NCBI GenBank assembly: GCA_910578785.1
Contig: CAJTSJ010000038.1
Location: 1 to 25,154 of the forward strand
DNA: 25,154 nt
Direction of reading: 5' to 3'
From: an uncultured Muribaculum sp.
GTDB lineage: Bacteria; Bacteroidota; Bacteroidia; Bacteroidales; Muribaculaceae
This document shows positions 7,182-14,820 of this stretch, in pieces (the stretch's first letter is position 1; each line of letters begins with the position of its first letter). The position numbers and the translations under genes were made by a program. The notes beneath the pieces were generated by a model. The model was given only the letters and a program-made list of their open reading frames with translations. It ran no database searches and was not told where the DNA came from.

Positions 7182-9590
7182 ATGAAAAAGCTTTTAACCT
7201 CGTTGCTGACCGCATCGCTGGCTTTGGGAGCATCTGCCAAGGCTCCCGAACAGCAGTCGCACGGCTACCCGATTGACCCCGTGCCGTTCACGTCGGTCAA
7301 AGTAAATGACAGCTTTTGGGGACAGCGCCTTAAAGCAAGCCGTGAAGTGACCATACCGTTGGCTTTCAGCAAATGCGAAGAGACCGGACGCTACCGCAAC
7401 TTCATCAATGCCGCACATCCGAGCGACACAATCCACGTGGGCGGACTGTCATTCGACGACACCGACGTATATAAAACAATCGAAGGGGCAAGCTACCTGA
7501 TGCAGACATATCCCGACAAGGACCTTGACCGGTATATCGACAGCGTGCTCGTCATCGTAGCCGCCGCCCAGGAGCCTGACGGATACCTTTACACAAGCCG
7601 CACCATGAATCCAAAGCATCCGCACGAATGGGCCGGGTCGAAGCGATGGGAAAAGGTCGAGGACCTGAGCCATGAATTCTACAACCTCGGCCACATGGTG
7701 GAGGGTGCCATAGCCCACTATCAGGCCACCGGCAAGCGCAACTTCCTCGACATAGCCATCAAATATGCCGACTGCGTATGCCGTGAAATCGGTGATAACC
7801 CCGGACAGGTGGTCCGCGTTCCGGGCCATCAGATAGCAGAGATGGCTCTTGCCAAACTGTATCTCGTGACAGGCGACAGGAAATATCTCGACCAGGCTAA
7901 ATTCTTCCTCGACAAGCGCGGCTACACCTCGCGCAAAGATGAATACAGCCAGGCCCACAAGCCCGTTGTCGAGCAGGATGAAGCTGTAGGTCATGCAGTG
8001 CGCGCGGCATACATGTACGCCGGAATGGCCGACGTGGCCGCACTCACAGGCGACTCGGCCTACATAAAGGCCATCGACCGCATCTGGGACAACATCGTTA
8101 GCAAAAAATACTACATCACCGGCGGCATCGGAGCCACGAGCAACGGCGAAGCATTCGGCAAAAACTACGAACTGCCCAACATGTCGGCATACTGCGAGAC
8201 ATGCGCGGCCATCGGCAATGTCTACGTCAACTACCGGCTGTTCCTTCTACACGGCGATTCTAAATACTACGACGTGCTCGAACGCACACTCTACAACGGA
8301 CTTATCTCCGGTGTCTCGCTCGACGGAGGCGGATTCTTCTACCCCAATCCGCTTGAATCCATAGGCCAGCACCAGCGTCAGCCATGGTTCGGATGCGCCT
8401 GCTGCCCGTCGAACATCTGCCGTTTCATTCCTTCACTTCCGGGCTACATATATGCCGTGAAGGACCGCGACCTCTACGTCAATCTGTTCATGTCGAACAA
8501 AGCAGACCTTAAAGTGGCCGGAAGAGATGTCGTTTTGAGTCAGAGCACACATTATCCCTGGAACGGCGACATCGCAATCACCGTCGACAAGAATAAGGCA
8601 GGCAAATTCGCGATGAAGATACGCATCCCTGGATGGGTACGCGGGCAGGTGGTGCCGAGCGACCTGTATACATACTCTGACGGCAAACGCCTCGGATATA
8701 CAGTAAGCGTCAACGGCCAGACCGTGAAAGCCGAACTTCAGAACGGCTACTTCACCATTGACCGCCAGTGGAAGAAGGGCGACAAGGTCGACCTGCACTT
8801 CGACATGGAGCCGCGGACCGTCAAAGCCAACAACAAGGTCGAAGCCGACCGTGGACGCGTGGCATTCGAGCGCGGACCCATCGTCTACTGCGCCGAATGG
8901 CCCGACAACGACTTCGACGTGCTCGGAGTGCTTGTCAATCAATCGCCGGAAGTTGAAGTTGTCGAGAAGCCTGAACTGCTCTACGGCCTCAACCAGCTTA
9001 TGACCGACGCACAGGTGCTGAAGTTCACAGAAGACGGACGCCTTGCCGCTTCCGATGTCAAGCTGACCCTTATACCCTACTACGCATGGTGCCACAGAGG
9101 TTCTGGAGCCATGTCGGTATGGCTCCCTCAGGAACTCTCGGCCACACGCCCGACCATGCCCGCCACGTTGGCTTCAAAGAGCAAAATCGACGCTTCCCAC
9201 AAGACCTCATCAATCACTTCCATCAACGACCGGCTCGTGCCAAAGGACGAAAACGACCGTTCGGTGCCTTACTACCACTGGTGGCCCGCGCAAGGCTCCA
9301 CCGAATGGATCACCTACGAGTTCCCGGAAGCATCGACCGTCAAGAGTGCGACAGTATATTGGTACGACGACGCTCCATGGGGAGGTTGCCGCGTGCCGAA
9401 ATCGTGGAATGTCTACTACCGTGACCAGCAGGGAAAATGGTCACCGGTGACCGGCGCGGACAATTTCGGAATCCGGAAGGGCTCCGCCAACACCGTCAAC
9501 TTCGACCCCGTGACCACTACAGCCGTCAAATTGGAAGTAGTACAGCCCGACGACAACTCTACCGGCCTGTTTGAGTGGGAAGTCAAATGA
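7182..9590 (+). CDS. GH127 beta-L-arabinofuranosidase-like glycoside hydrolase, second paralogue
   Basis: An 802-residue enzyme of the same architecture as the minus-strand GH127: signal peptide (cleavage near ASA at 17-19, no lipobox), alpha/alpha-barrel catalytic region, beta domains, and a C-terminal F5/8 type C-like beta-sandwich ending in FEWEVK. The zinc and catalytic residues are conserved: E323 (acid/base by spacing), E339 and C341 in CETC, and C407-C408 in CACCP. The start ATG at 7182 follows an AGAAGAG sequence that may serve as ribosome binding site. The two paralogues align through the whole chain but differ clearly, so they may split specificity (linkage or aglycone) or location, since only the other has possible lipoprotein cysteines. 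It is the last gene of the plus arm, closed by tandem terminators. Substrate beyond beta-L-Araf-type furanosides is not determined by sequence. Confidence 0.9.
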   Translation: MKKLLTSLLTASLALGASAKAPEQQSHGYPIDPVPFTSVKVNDSFWGQRLKASREVTIPLAFSKCEETGRYRNFINAAHPSDTIHVGGLSFDDTDVYKTIEGASYLMQTYPDKDLDRYIDSVLVIVAAAQEPDGYLYTSRTMNPKHPHEWAGSKRWEKVEDLSHEFYNLGHMVEGAIAHYQATGKRNFLDIAIKYADCVCREIGDNPGQVVRVPGHQIAEMALAKLYLVTGDRKYLDQAKFFLDKRGYTSRKDEYSQAHKPVVEQDEAVGHAVRAAYMYAGMADVAALTGDSAYIKAIDRIWDNIVSKKYYITGGIGATSNGEAFGKNYELPNMSAYCETCAAIGNVYVNYRLFLLHGDSKYYDVLERTLYNGLISGVSLDGGGFFYPNPLESIGQHQRQPWFGCACCPSNICRFIPSLPGYIYAVKDRDLYVNLFMSNKADLKVAGRDVVLSQSTHYPWNGDIAITVDKNKAGKFAMKIRIPGWVRGQVVPSDLYTYSDGKRLGYTVSVNGQTVKAELQNGYFTIDRQWKKGDKVDLHFDMEPRTVKANNKVEADRGRVAFERGPIVYCAEWPDNDFDVLGVLVNQSPEVEVVEKPELLYGLNQLMTDAQVLKFTEDGRLAASDVKLTLIPYYAWCHRGSGAMSVWLPQELSATRPTMPATLASKSKIDASHKTSSITSINDRLVPKDENDRSVPYYHWWPAQGSTEWITYEFPEASTVKSATVYWYDDAPWGGCRVPKSWNVYYRDQQGKWSPVTGADNFGIRKGSANTVNFDPVTTTAVKLEVVQPDDNSTGLFEWEVK

Positions 9591-9636
9591 CCCGACAACG
9601 CCGGACCTCATGAGCCGGTCATCCCGGACACCTGAC

Positions 9637-9675
9637 TAAGACCCCGTTCCCCGATATTTGGGGAACGGGGTCTTA
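9637..9675 (+). terminator. Strong hairpin after the GH97-GH127 unit (first of two)
   Basis: A perfect 16-bp stem (arms 9637-9652 and 9660-9675) with the 7-nt loop GATATTT begins 46 nt after the GH127 stop codon. No T-tract follows directly, but the stability makes it a likely transcription end or 3' stabiliser. It would work on either strand. Confidence 0.75.
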
Positions 9676-9711
9676 GATTGCCTGAATTCACTTCAGAAAA
9701 TTTAGGCAATC
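9676..9711 (+). terminator. Second tandem terminator hairpin
   Basis: It starts on the base after the first hairpin. Arms 9676-9688 and 9699-9711 form 13 pairs including one G-U, around a 10-nt loop. The G-U pair forms only in plus-strand RNA, and the stem is followed by TCTCTTTTATTT, so it terminates plus-strand transcription. It overlaps the longest possible 5' extension of the next gene, which argues against that extension. Confidence 0.65.
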
Positions 9712-9736
9712 TCTTTTATTTAAAAGTTTTTACCTA

Positions 9737-9744
9737 TATCTTTG
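9737..9744 (+). promoter_or_regulatory. Bacteroidota -7 box immediately before the zinc-ribbon membrane protein gene
   Basis: TATCTTTG is a perfect TAnnTTTG match and ends only 5 nt before the ATG at 9750. The expected transcription start therefore falls at or next to the start codon, which implies a leaderless or almost leaderless mRNA. No -33 TTG is seen at 20 nt spacing. Confidence 0.6.
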
Positions 9745-9749
9745 TATTC

Positions 9750-11186
9750 ATGAACAATAACCACAACACAAAATTGAATGCGACCATCCAGTCAGTCAAC
9801 ATCCTTGTACTGACGCTAATGTTTATTTTCAGTCCGTCGCCGGAGATGCAGGCCAAAGTCAGAATCGACACCATCGCCACGGAAGAAGTCTACAATCTGG
9901 CAAGACCGGCGGCAAGCATGACCCTTGACTTCAACAATGACGGCATCTGGGGATATGTGCATGAAGAGCTGATTTTCGACGACGGAGCCATGACCCCGAC
10001 CTTAAAAGTGTCATGCCTCAAAGCCGACCGCTTCACTTCTACCGACACATTGCTGTTCGGACAAAACGGCGACATAGTGCGCGCGGCGACGGCATTAAAA
10101 AACTATAAGGGAAACACGACCAAAGTAATAATCCCCTCCTCTAAAAACCGATTTAATACTTCCATAAAACTGCCTACCCACATGGCGGCCGACAAGTTGT
10201 GCGTGACCGATTTCGACAAAGAGGGCAACTGGAGAAAGGCATATTGGTGCGGCCTGACCGACAAGACCATCATTTCCAGAAGCTTAAGCTACAAACACAC
10301 ACCGGAGCAGTCAATCCTGCTCGATTACTACAGGCCTATCTTACACGATTCCGAGATAGAATTTCAGAATCTTTTTGAGTCCGACCTATCAAAAGCCAAT
10401 GCACGACCGTTCATATTGGCAGGCCTGCTGGCCGGGTTCGCGTTATTGAGCTTAATCATAATCAAGTTTATGAACTCTGCCTGGAACGGTAAAATGCGAT
10501 GGGTGCTGATTACGATAATCGGTATTCCGGTATTGACCCACGTCCTTATCGACGGAGTCGACCTTATAGAGAAATCCGCCGGCGGGAATGCGGGAAAAAT
10601 GTTCCTCGGAACAGCGTTGGTATTGTACCTGTTCTTAGGCACCGCCATGATCAAAAGCATGAACTTCGACCGCCGCCTCGGCAACGGATTCATCAGCATC
10701 ATAAACGCTATATGGTCATTATGGGCCATCCGCTTTATCGCTATAGCTTTCACATGCCTGTTTTTCCCTAATTTATGGGGTCTTGCATTGGGAATCATAT
10801 TAGGTATAGTTATCGCCGCGTATACGGGCCACGGCTACGACCGATGCCCCTCATGCCACAATCCTCACGGCATGGAACTTGTCAAACAGACACTTGAAGG
10901 GACAGAGACCGTCACTGACATCGACCGGAAAAGCCATAGATCCGCACCGAAAACGACGAGCGTGTTTGCATCCGGCGATTCATATGAAGAGAAGTTTGAG
11001 GTCAACACGACGAATACCACCACGGTAACGACCAAAACGTATCAAAAAATCAAAGAACATTTCCGATGCAAAGAATGCGGCTATGAATATAGCGGAGCGA
11101 CCAGGCGGGGATGGATGATAAACAAAGATTCATTTACCTCATCGGAAACTACGAAGGAGAAATATCGTTTAAATATAAATAAATAA
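9750..11186 (+). CDS. Multi-spanning membrane protein with exported N-domain and C-terminal four-cysteine zinc ribbon
   Basis: I do not recognise this 478-residue family. From the ATG at 9750 the product shows a signal-peptide-like segment (hydrophobic 17-27, possible cleavage after MQA near 35), a soluble region of about 185 residues, then about five hydrophobic spans (roughly 221-240, 251-267, 283-300, 314-338, 341-358). The C-terminal tail of about 115 residues carries CPSC (C366, C369) and CKEC (C440, C443), a split zinc-ribbon pattern with a Ser/Thr-rich insert between the knuckles. With a cleaved signal and five spans, the zinc ribbon would face the cytoplasm and the N-domain the periplasm. 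It stands first in a plus-strand run with a lipoprotein, an ABC ATPase and a permease (34 nt to the next gene). A sensor or assembly role is speculation. The longer open frame back to 9678 runs through a terminator hairpin and the promoter. Confidence 0.75.
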   Translation: MNNNHNTKLNATIQSVNILVLTLMFIFSPSPEMQAKVRIDTIATEEVYNLARPAASMTLDFNNDGIWGYVHEELIFDDGAMTPTLKVSCLKADRFTSTDTLLFGQNGDIVRAATALKNYKGNTTKVIIPSSKNRFNTSIKLPTHMAADKLCVTDFDKEGNWRKAYWCGLTDKTIISRSLSYKHTPEQSILLDYYRPILHDSEIEFQNLFESDLSKANARPFILAGLLAGFALLSLIIIKFMNSAWNGKMRWVLITIIGIPVLTHVLIDGVDLIEKSAGGNAGKMFLGTALVLYLFLGTAMIKSMNFDRRLGNGFISIINAIWSLWAIRFIAIAFTCLFFPNLWGLALGIILGIVIAAYTGHGYDRCPSCHNPHGMELVKQTLEGTETVTDIDRKSHRSAPKTTSVFASGDSYEEKFEVNTTNTTTVTTKTYQKIKEHFRCKECGYEYSGATRRGWMINKDSFTSSETTKEKYRLNINK

Positions 11187-11220
11187 TCCGCGGGCAACAC
11201 ACCCCTAAAGCCTTACTGTT

Positions 11221-12726
11221 ATGACATCATTGAAAATCAAGGCCATCTCCTTATCAATCGTCTGCACTCTGCTGGCATGCATGTCAACGGGATGCAACCG
11301 GTCACACGACCTTCTCGACACAATTCCCGCCGATGTCGCCGTAGTGGCCACATTAAGCCCGGAACAACTTGACAGGAATCTGGACGGAACTTCGTTCGGA
11401 GGCCACCTGACCTCATCGGAGACACTTGACAGATATTTCCGACATGCACACCCCGAGATACGCGCATCAATCAAGACCATGCTGTCCACACCGGCCATAG
11501 ACCGCAAACTTATAGCGGTCTACAGCCATCATGACTCAAACGGGGCCGATATAATATCAATGCTTAAAGAAAGCATCTACATCATCACATTCAAAATCAC
11601 GGATGAAAAGCGTCTTTCAGAGGAACTTGAGGCCGGAAATCCCCGGGAAATTGACGGATTTACGGTTTATCGGCTTAAAAACTCTTCGCTCGTAGTAAGA
11701 GACGGTCAGGGCTGGCTCATTTCCGGCAAGCAGCAAAAAGCGGTCGCCGCCATAGCCCGTCAGATTGAAATAGCCGAAGGACGCTCGATAGCATCCATCA
11801 AAGAGGCATCGGATTTTCTCTACAGCGACGGCCACCTGTTCAATATGATTGTGTCGCTCAGGAATTCCGCCACCCCCGGATGGACCCACCTGTACGGCAA
11901 GCTTGACGACGACGGAAGGGAACTTGAATTCAAAGCCAAGTACGTTGACCTCAACGGAAAGGAAATCAAACTTGACGATAATCTTGACAAAATAAACACC
12001 GGTCTTGCCAAATACATCGCCCCTACCGACATGTTTGTAATGGCTCTCGGAATCGCATCCGACACCGACTGGAACGAAATCATAAATTACGTATCATCCC
12101 TATTCCCCATGGAGATAAGCCAGCGAGCCATGATGGGAGTGGCCATCCCGTATCTCAAACGAATTGACGGGACAATACTCATCGCGGCAGGACAGCCGTC
12201 TGCCGGCGAATCAGCAAGCGATACAAATGATATGCGGAGGATACGACCGTCGGTGACGAGGCCGTTACAAGTGGATTTTTTTATAGGCATCGAGTTGAAG
12301 AAGGATGAGATAAAGGGCACATTTGATGAATTGAGCAATCTGATTGCCACATTAGGCATACCGGCCACCAGGCTTGACGACGGACGGCTGATGTGGTCGG
12401 CATCCGGTATCGCCCCTGTCACCATGCAGGTGGTCAACGGCAACTGCATAGCCGTCACCAACCGTCAGCTTGAGCAGCTCGGCAACGAGTCAGCGGAAAA
12501 GGCCCTTAAAGGAAATGCGTTTGCCATCTGGGCCAACATTCCGGAACAACTGTCCCGGAAACAATACGGCGGCCCGGGCTTTAAGCTTGAAGTCGGAATC
12601 GAAGACGAGTTTGATGCATCACTCCGCTTTAACGGCAGGCAGATGCCCATTCTTGAGCAACTCGCCGTAATGATGACTTCTGACGAATCTTCGGATACGA
12701 TTGGAAGCGACAACATTGACTTTTGA
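11221..12726 (+). CDS. Putative lipoprotein of unknown function (resembles DUF4836/DUF3352-type proteins)
   Basis: The 501-residue product begins with a lipoprotein signal peptide. Two cysteines could carry lipid: C20 (LLAC, the better lipobox) or C25 (STGC). The mature protein starts with a stretch like IPADVAVVATLSPEQL, which recalls Bacteroidales DUF4836 and DUF3352 lipoproteins whose opening 'IPADA..V..' segment introduces repeated alpha/beta units. I offer that as resemblance only. No enzyme motif is visible. It is 34 nt after the zinc-ribbon membrane protein gene and 15 nt before the ABC ATPase gene, so the four genes probably share one transcript. In that setting it may be a periplasm-facing partner or cargo-binding subunit of the ABC permease. 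There is no strong ribosome binding site before the ATG. Confidence 0.7.
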   Translation: MTSLKIKAISLSIVCTLLACMSTGCNRSHDLLDTIPADVAVVATLSPEQLDRNLDGTSFGGHLTSSETLDRYFRHAHPEIRASIKTMLSTPAIDRKLIAVYSHHDSNGADIISMLKESIYIITFKITDEKRLSEELEAGNPREIDGFTVYRLKNSSLVVRDGQGWLISGKQQKAVAAIARQIEIAEGRSIASIKEASDFLYSDGHLFNMIVSLRNSATPGWTHLYGKLDDDGRELEFKAKYVDLNGKEIKLDDNLDKINTGLAKYIAPTDMFVMALGIASDTDWNEIINYVSSLFPMEISQRAMMGVAIPYLKRIDGTILIAAGQPSAGESASDTNDMRRIRPSVTRPLQVDFFIGIELKKDEIKGTFDELSNLIATLGIPATRLDDGRLMWSASGIAPVTMQVVNGNCIAVTNRQLEQLGNESAEKALKGNAFAIWANIPEQLSRKQYGGPGFKLEVGIEDEFDASLRFNGRQMPILEQLAVMMTSDESSDTIGSDNIDF

Positions 12727-12741
12727 TTTTCGCTAATAGAA

Positions 12742-13392
12742 ATGTCTCGGCTGAACGACATCTCGTTGCGCAACGTAGTTCCTGACGTATTTAGGGATAG
12801 CGAGTTACATAGCCGGATATGGTCGTGCGACATCACGTTTAAACGAGGCGGCAACTACCTCATCCAGGCTGAATCAGGCACGGGAAAGTCGTCGCTGTGC
12901 AGCTTTATCTACGGCAACCGCCACGACTACGCCGGACACATCCTTTTCGACGGAAAGGACATCAGGAAGTTCGGCATAGACCGATGGTGCCAGATACGAA
13001 CCAACTCCCTGGCTCTGCTGCCGCAGGAGATGAGGCTGTTTCCCGAACTGACCGCCTATGAAAACATCGCGATAAAAAACCGTCTGACCTGTTTTAAGAC
13101 CGACGACGAGATATCGGCTATGCTCGACCTACTCGAAATAGCCGACAAGGCCGACATTCCCGCCCGATTCCTGTCAATAGGCCAGCAACAGCGTGTGGCC
13201 GTTGTCCGCACACTGTGTCAGCCAATGGACTTTCTGCTGCTCGACGAACCGGTCAGCCATCTTGACCGACGAAACAACCGGATTGTGGCCGAACTTATCC
13301 AAAACGAAACGTCGAAGCAGGGTGCGGCGATAATAGCCACTTCGGTAGGCTACGATATCATGCTCGACTTTAACTGCCAACTTACGCTGTGA
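12742..13392 (+). CDS. ABC transporter ATP-binding protein (LolD/FtsE-size), atypical H-loop
   Basis: This 216-residue cytoplasmic ATPase should power the FtsX-type permease encoded next. The motifs are in order: Walker A AESGTGKSS at 43-51 (Ala replaces the usual first Gly), Q-loop Q95 in LLPQE, signature LSIGQ at 144-148, Walker B with catalytic Glu LLLDEP at 165-170, and a D-loop SHLD. The H-loop is unusual: where most ABC ATPases have THD, this one reads ATSVG, with Ser201 in place of the switch histidine. The N-terminal strand is also long and divergent before Walker A. Its stop codon overlaps the permease start (TGATG), so the two are translationally coupled. The size and context resemble the LolCDE, FtsEX and MacB group of mechanotransmitting systems rather than importers. 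Transport substrate unknown. Confidence 0.88.
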   Translation: MSRLNDISLRNVVPDVFRDSELHSRIWSCDITFKRGGNYLIQAESGTGKSSLCSFIYGNRHDYAGHILFDGKDIRKFGIDRWCQIRTNSLALLPQEMRLFPELTAYENIAIKNRLTCFKTDDEISAMLDLLEIADKADIPARFLSIGQQQRVAVVRTLCQPMDFLLLDEPVSHLDRRNNRIVAELIQNETSKQGAAIIATSVGYDIMLDFNCQLTL

Positions 13393-14594
13393 TGAAGAGC
13401 AATACACAATCAGACAATCTGATATGGCGACTACTCAGGCGCAACATCAGTCCGGCGCAATTAGCCGGATACGCCCTGTCTAACTTTGTAGGGCTGGCCA
13501 TCATACTGACCGCACTGCAATTTTATATCGAGGTGTCGAGTGTGTTTGAAGATGACGACTCGTTCATGTCGCGCGACTATATCAGCGTGTCGCCGAAAGT
13601 AACCGGACTGGGTTCTCTGTCCGGGCCCGGGCCGGAGACATTAGACAGCACAGCAATCGCCGACATCGCCCGGCAGGACTGGGCAAGACGGGTCGGCAGG
13701 TATACGTCGGCAAGATACAACGTCACCGCGTCGCTTGACATGGGAGGCCGGGGAATGAGCACGGCTCTGTTTTTCGAATCCGTGCCCGATGAATTTTTTG
13801 ACATCACACCTCCGGGATGGACATTCGACCCCGAAAGTCCGGAAATACCCATAGTCCTGAGCAAAGACTACCTTACGCTGTACAATTTCGGCTTTGCATC
13901 GTCACGCGGGCTACCGCAATTGAGCGAAGAAATAATGGGCGTGATTCCGTTGAAGATATCAATCAGCGGACGCGGACACCAGATATGGGTGCCGGCACAT
14001 ATCATCGGCTTCTCGTCAAGGCTCAATACCATCGCCGTGCCCGATGAATTCATGCAGTGGGCCAACGACAATTTCGGAGAGGGCGATTCTGCCACATCAA
14101 GAGTGATTGTCGAGCTTAGCAAGCCCGGAGACCCGGCCATTAAGGAGTATCTTGCATCGCACGGCATGGAGATGGCCGGCGACAAGGCCGACTCCTCGTC
14201 AGCCGCTTACTTCCTGTCGATACTGACTGTAGTTGTAGTCGGCATAGGTCTGGTCATCAGCCTTCTGGCATTTTTCATACTGATGTTGAGCATATATCTG
14301 CTCCTGCAAAAGAACAAAGACAAACTCCACGACCTGATGCTTCTGGGCTATTCGCCGTCAGAAGTTTCGAGACAATATTGCCGTATGGTGGCCATGATAA
14401 ACGGAGCTGTGTGCATAGGGGCAATCATAGTGATGTTGATAAGCCGCGCCATAATTCATGGCCCCCTTTCCCGTATCGGCGTAGAGGCCTCAGGCCCGTA
14501 CATAACCGTCGGCATAGGCGTGGCGGCCATGATAGCTGTCACGTTGCTCAACTTCGCGTCAATCAGACGCCGGGTGACAAGCTACTTCAATTAA
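13392..14594 (+). CDS. FtsX/LolC/MacB-type ABC permease
   Basis: The 400-residue inner-membrane protein has the topology of the FtsX-like superfamily: one N-terminal span (about 24-46), a large periplasmic region (about 47-270) and three C-terminal spans (about 273-300, 334-353, 370-392). The cytoplasmic segment after span two contains DLMLLGYSPSEVSRQ, resembling the coupling-helix region where such permeases meet the ATPase. I start it at the ATG at 13392, overlapping the ATPase stop by one base. A GTG three bases earlier is possible. Only one permease gene is present, so the transporter would be a homodimer or would use a partner encoded elsewhere. Its 3' end overlaps the convergent small membrane protein gene. 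Family call is good, substrate unknown. Confidence 0.82.
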   Translation: MKSNTQSDNLIWRLLRRNISPAQLAGYALSNFVGLAIILTALQFYIEVSSVFEDDDSFMSRDYISVSPKVTGLGSLSGPGPETLDSTAIADIARQDWARRVGRYTSARYNVTASLDMGGRGMSTALFFESVPDEFFDITPPGWTFDPESPEIPIVLSKDYLTLYNFGFASSRGLPQLSEEIMGVIPLKISISGRGHQIWVPAHIIGFSSRLNTIAVPDEFMQWANDNFGEGDSATSRVIVELSKPGDPAIKEYLASHGMEMAGDKADSSSAAYFLSILTVVVVGIGLVISLLAFFILMLSIYLLLQKNKDKLHDLMLLGYSPSEVSRQYCRMVAMINGAVCIGAIIVMLISRAIIHGPLSRIGVEASGPYITVGIGVAAMIAVTLLNFASIRRRVTSYFN

Positions 14595-14800
14595 CGGCGG
14601 TCCACGTCCTTCTCCCGTTCGCGCCTGAGCGAGTCGCGCTTCTTCATGAAGAAGTGCAACAATATTATGCACAGCAACGTTGCACCTATGATTCCGAAAT
14701 AATATAAATAGTGTCCGGCAAAAAATTCACCTCGGCCGATGTAGCTCATCACTCCAAGATAAACAAGGAGCAACAACGGAATGTAAGTTGATTTTTTCAT
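14591..14800 (-). CDS. Small two-span membrane protein
   Basis: A 69-residue protein with two hydrophobic helices (about 7-21 and 33-52) followed by a strongly basic and charged tail (KKRDSLRREREKD), which predicts a cytoplasmic C terminus. No family is recognised. It lies 20 nt after the 3'-5' exonuclease gene on the same strand, so it is probably its operon partner. Its last codon and stop overlap the convergent permease stop codon by a few bases, leaving no space for a terminator between the two transcripts. The clean ATG, the predicted helices and operon spacing support a real gene. Confidence 0.7.
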   Translation of the reverse strand: MKKSTYIPLLLLVYLGVMSYIGRGEFFAGHYLYYFGIIGATLLCIILLHFFMKKRDSLRREREKDVDRR

Positions 14801-14820
14801 GGGGCTGATTGTTAAGTTTT

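Noticed and set aside
8433..9095. Antisense open frame of 220 codons in the second GH127 gene
   Set aside because: It is a shadow of the GH127 coding frame with no recognisable domain or start context.
9678..9749. N-terminal extension of the zinc-ribbon membrane protein from a TTG at 9678
   Set aside because: It would translate the terminator hairpin and the promoter box, and it would bury the signal peptide that begins at 9750.
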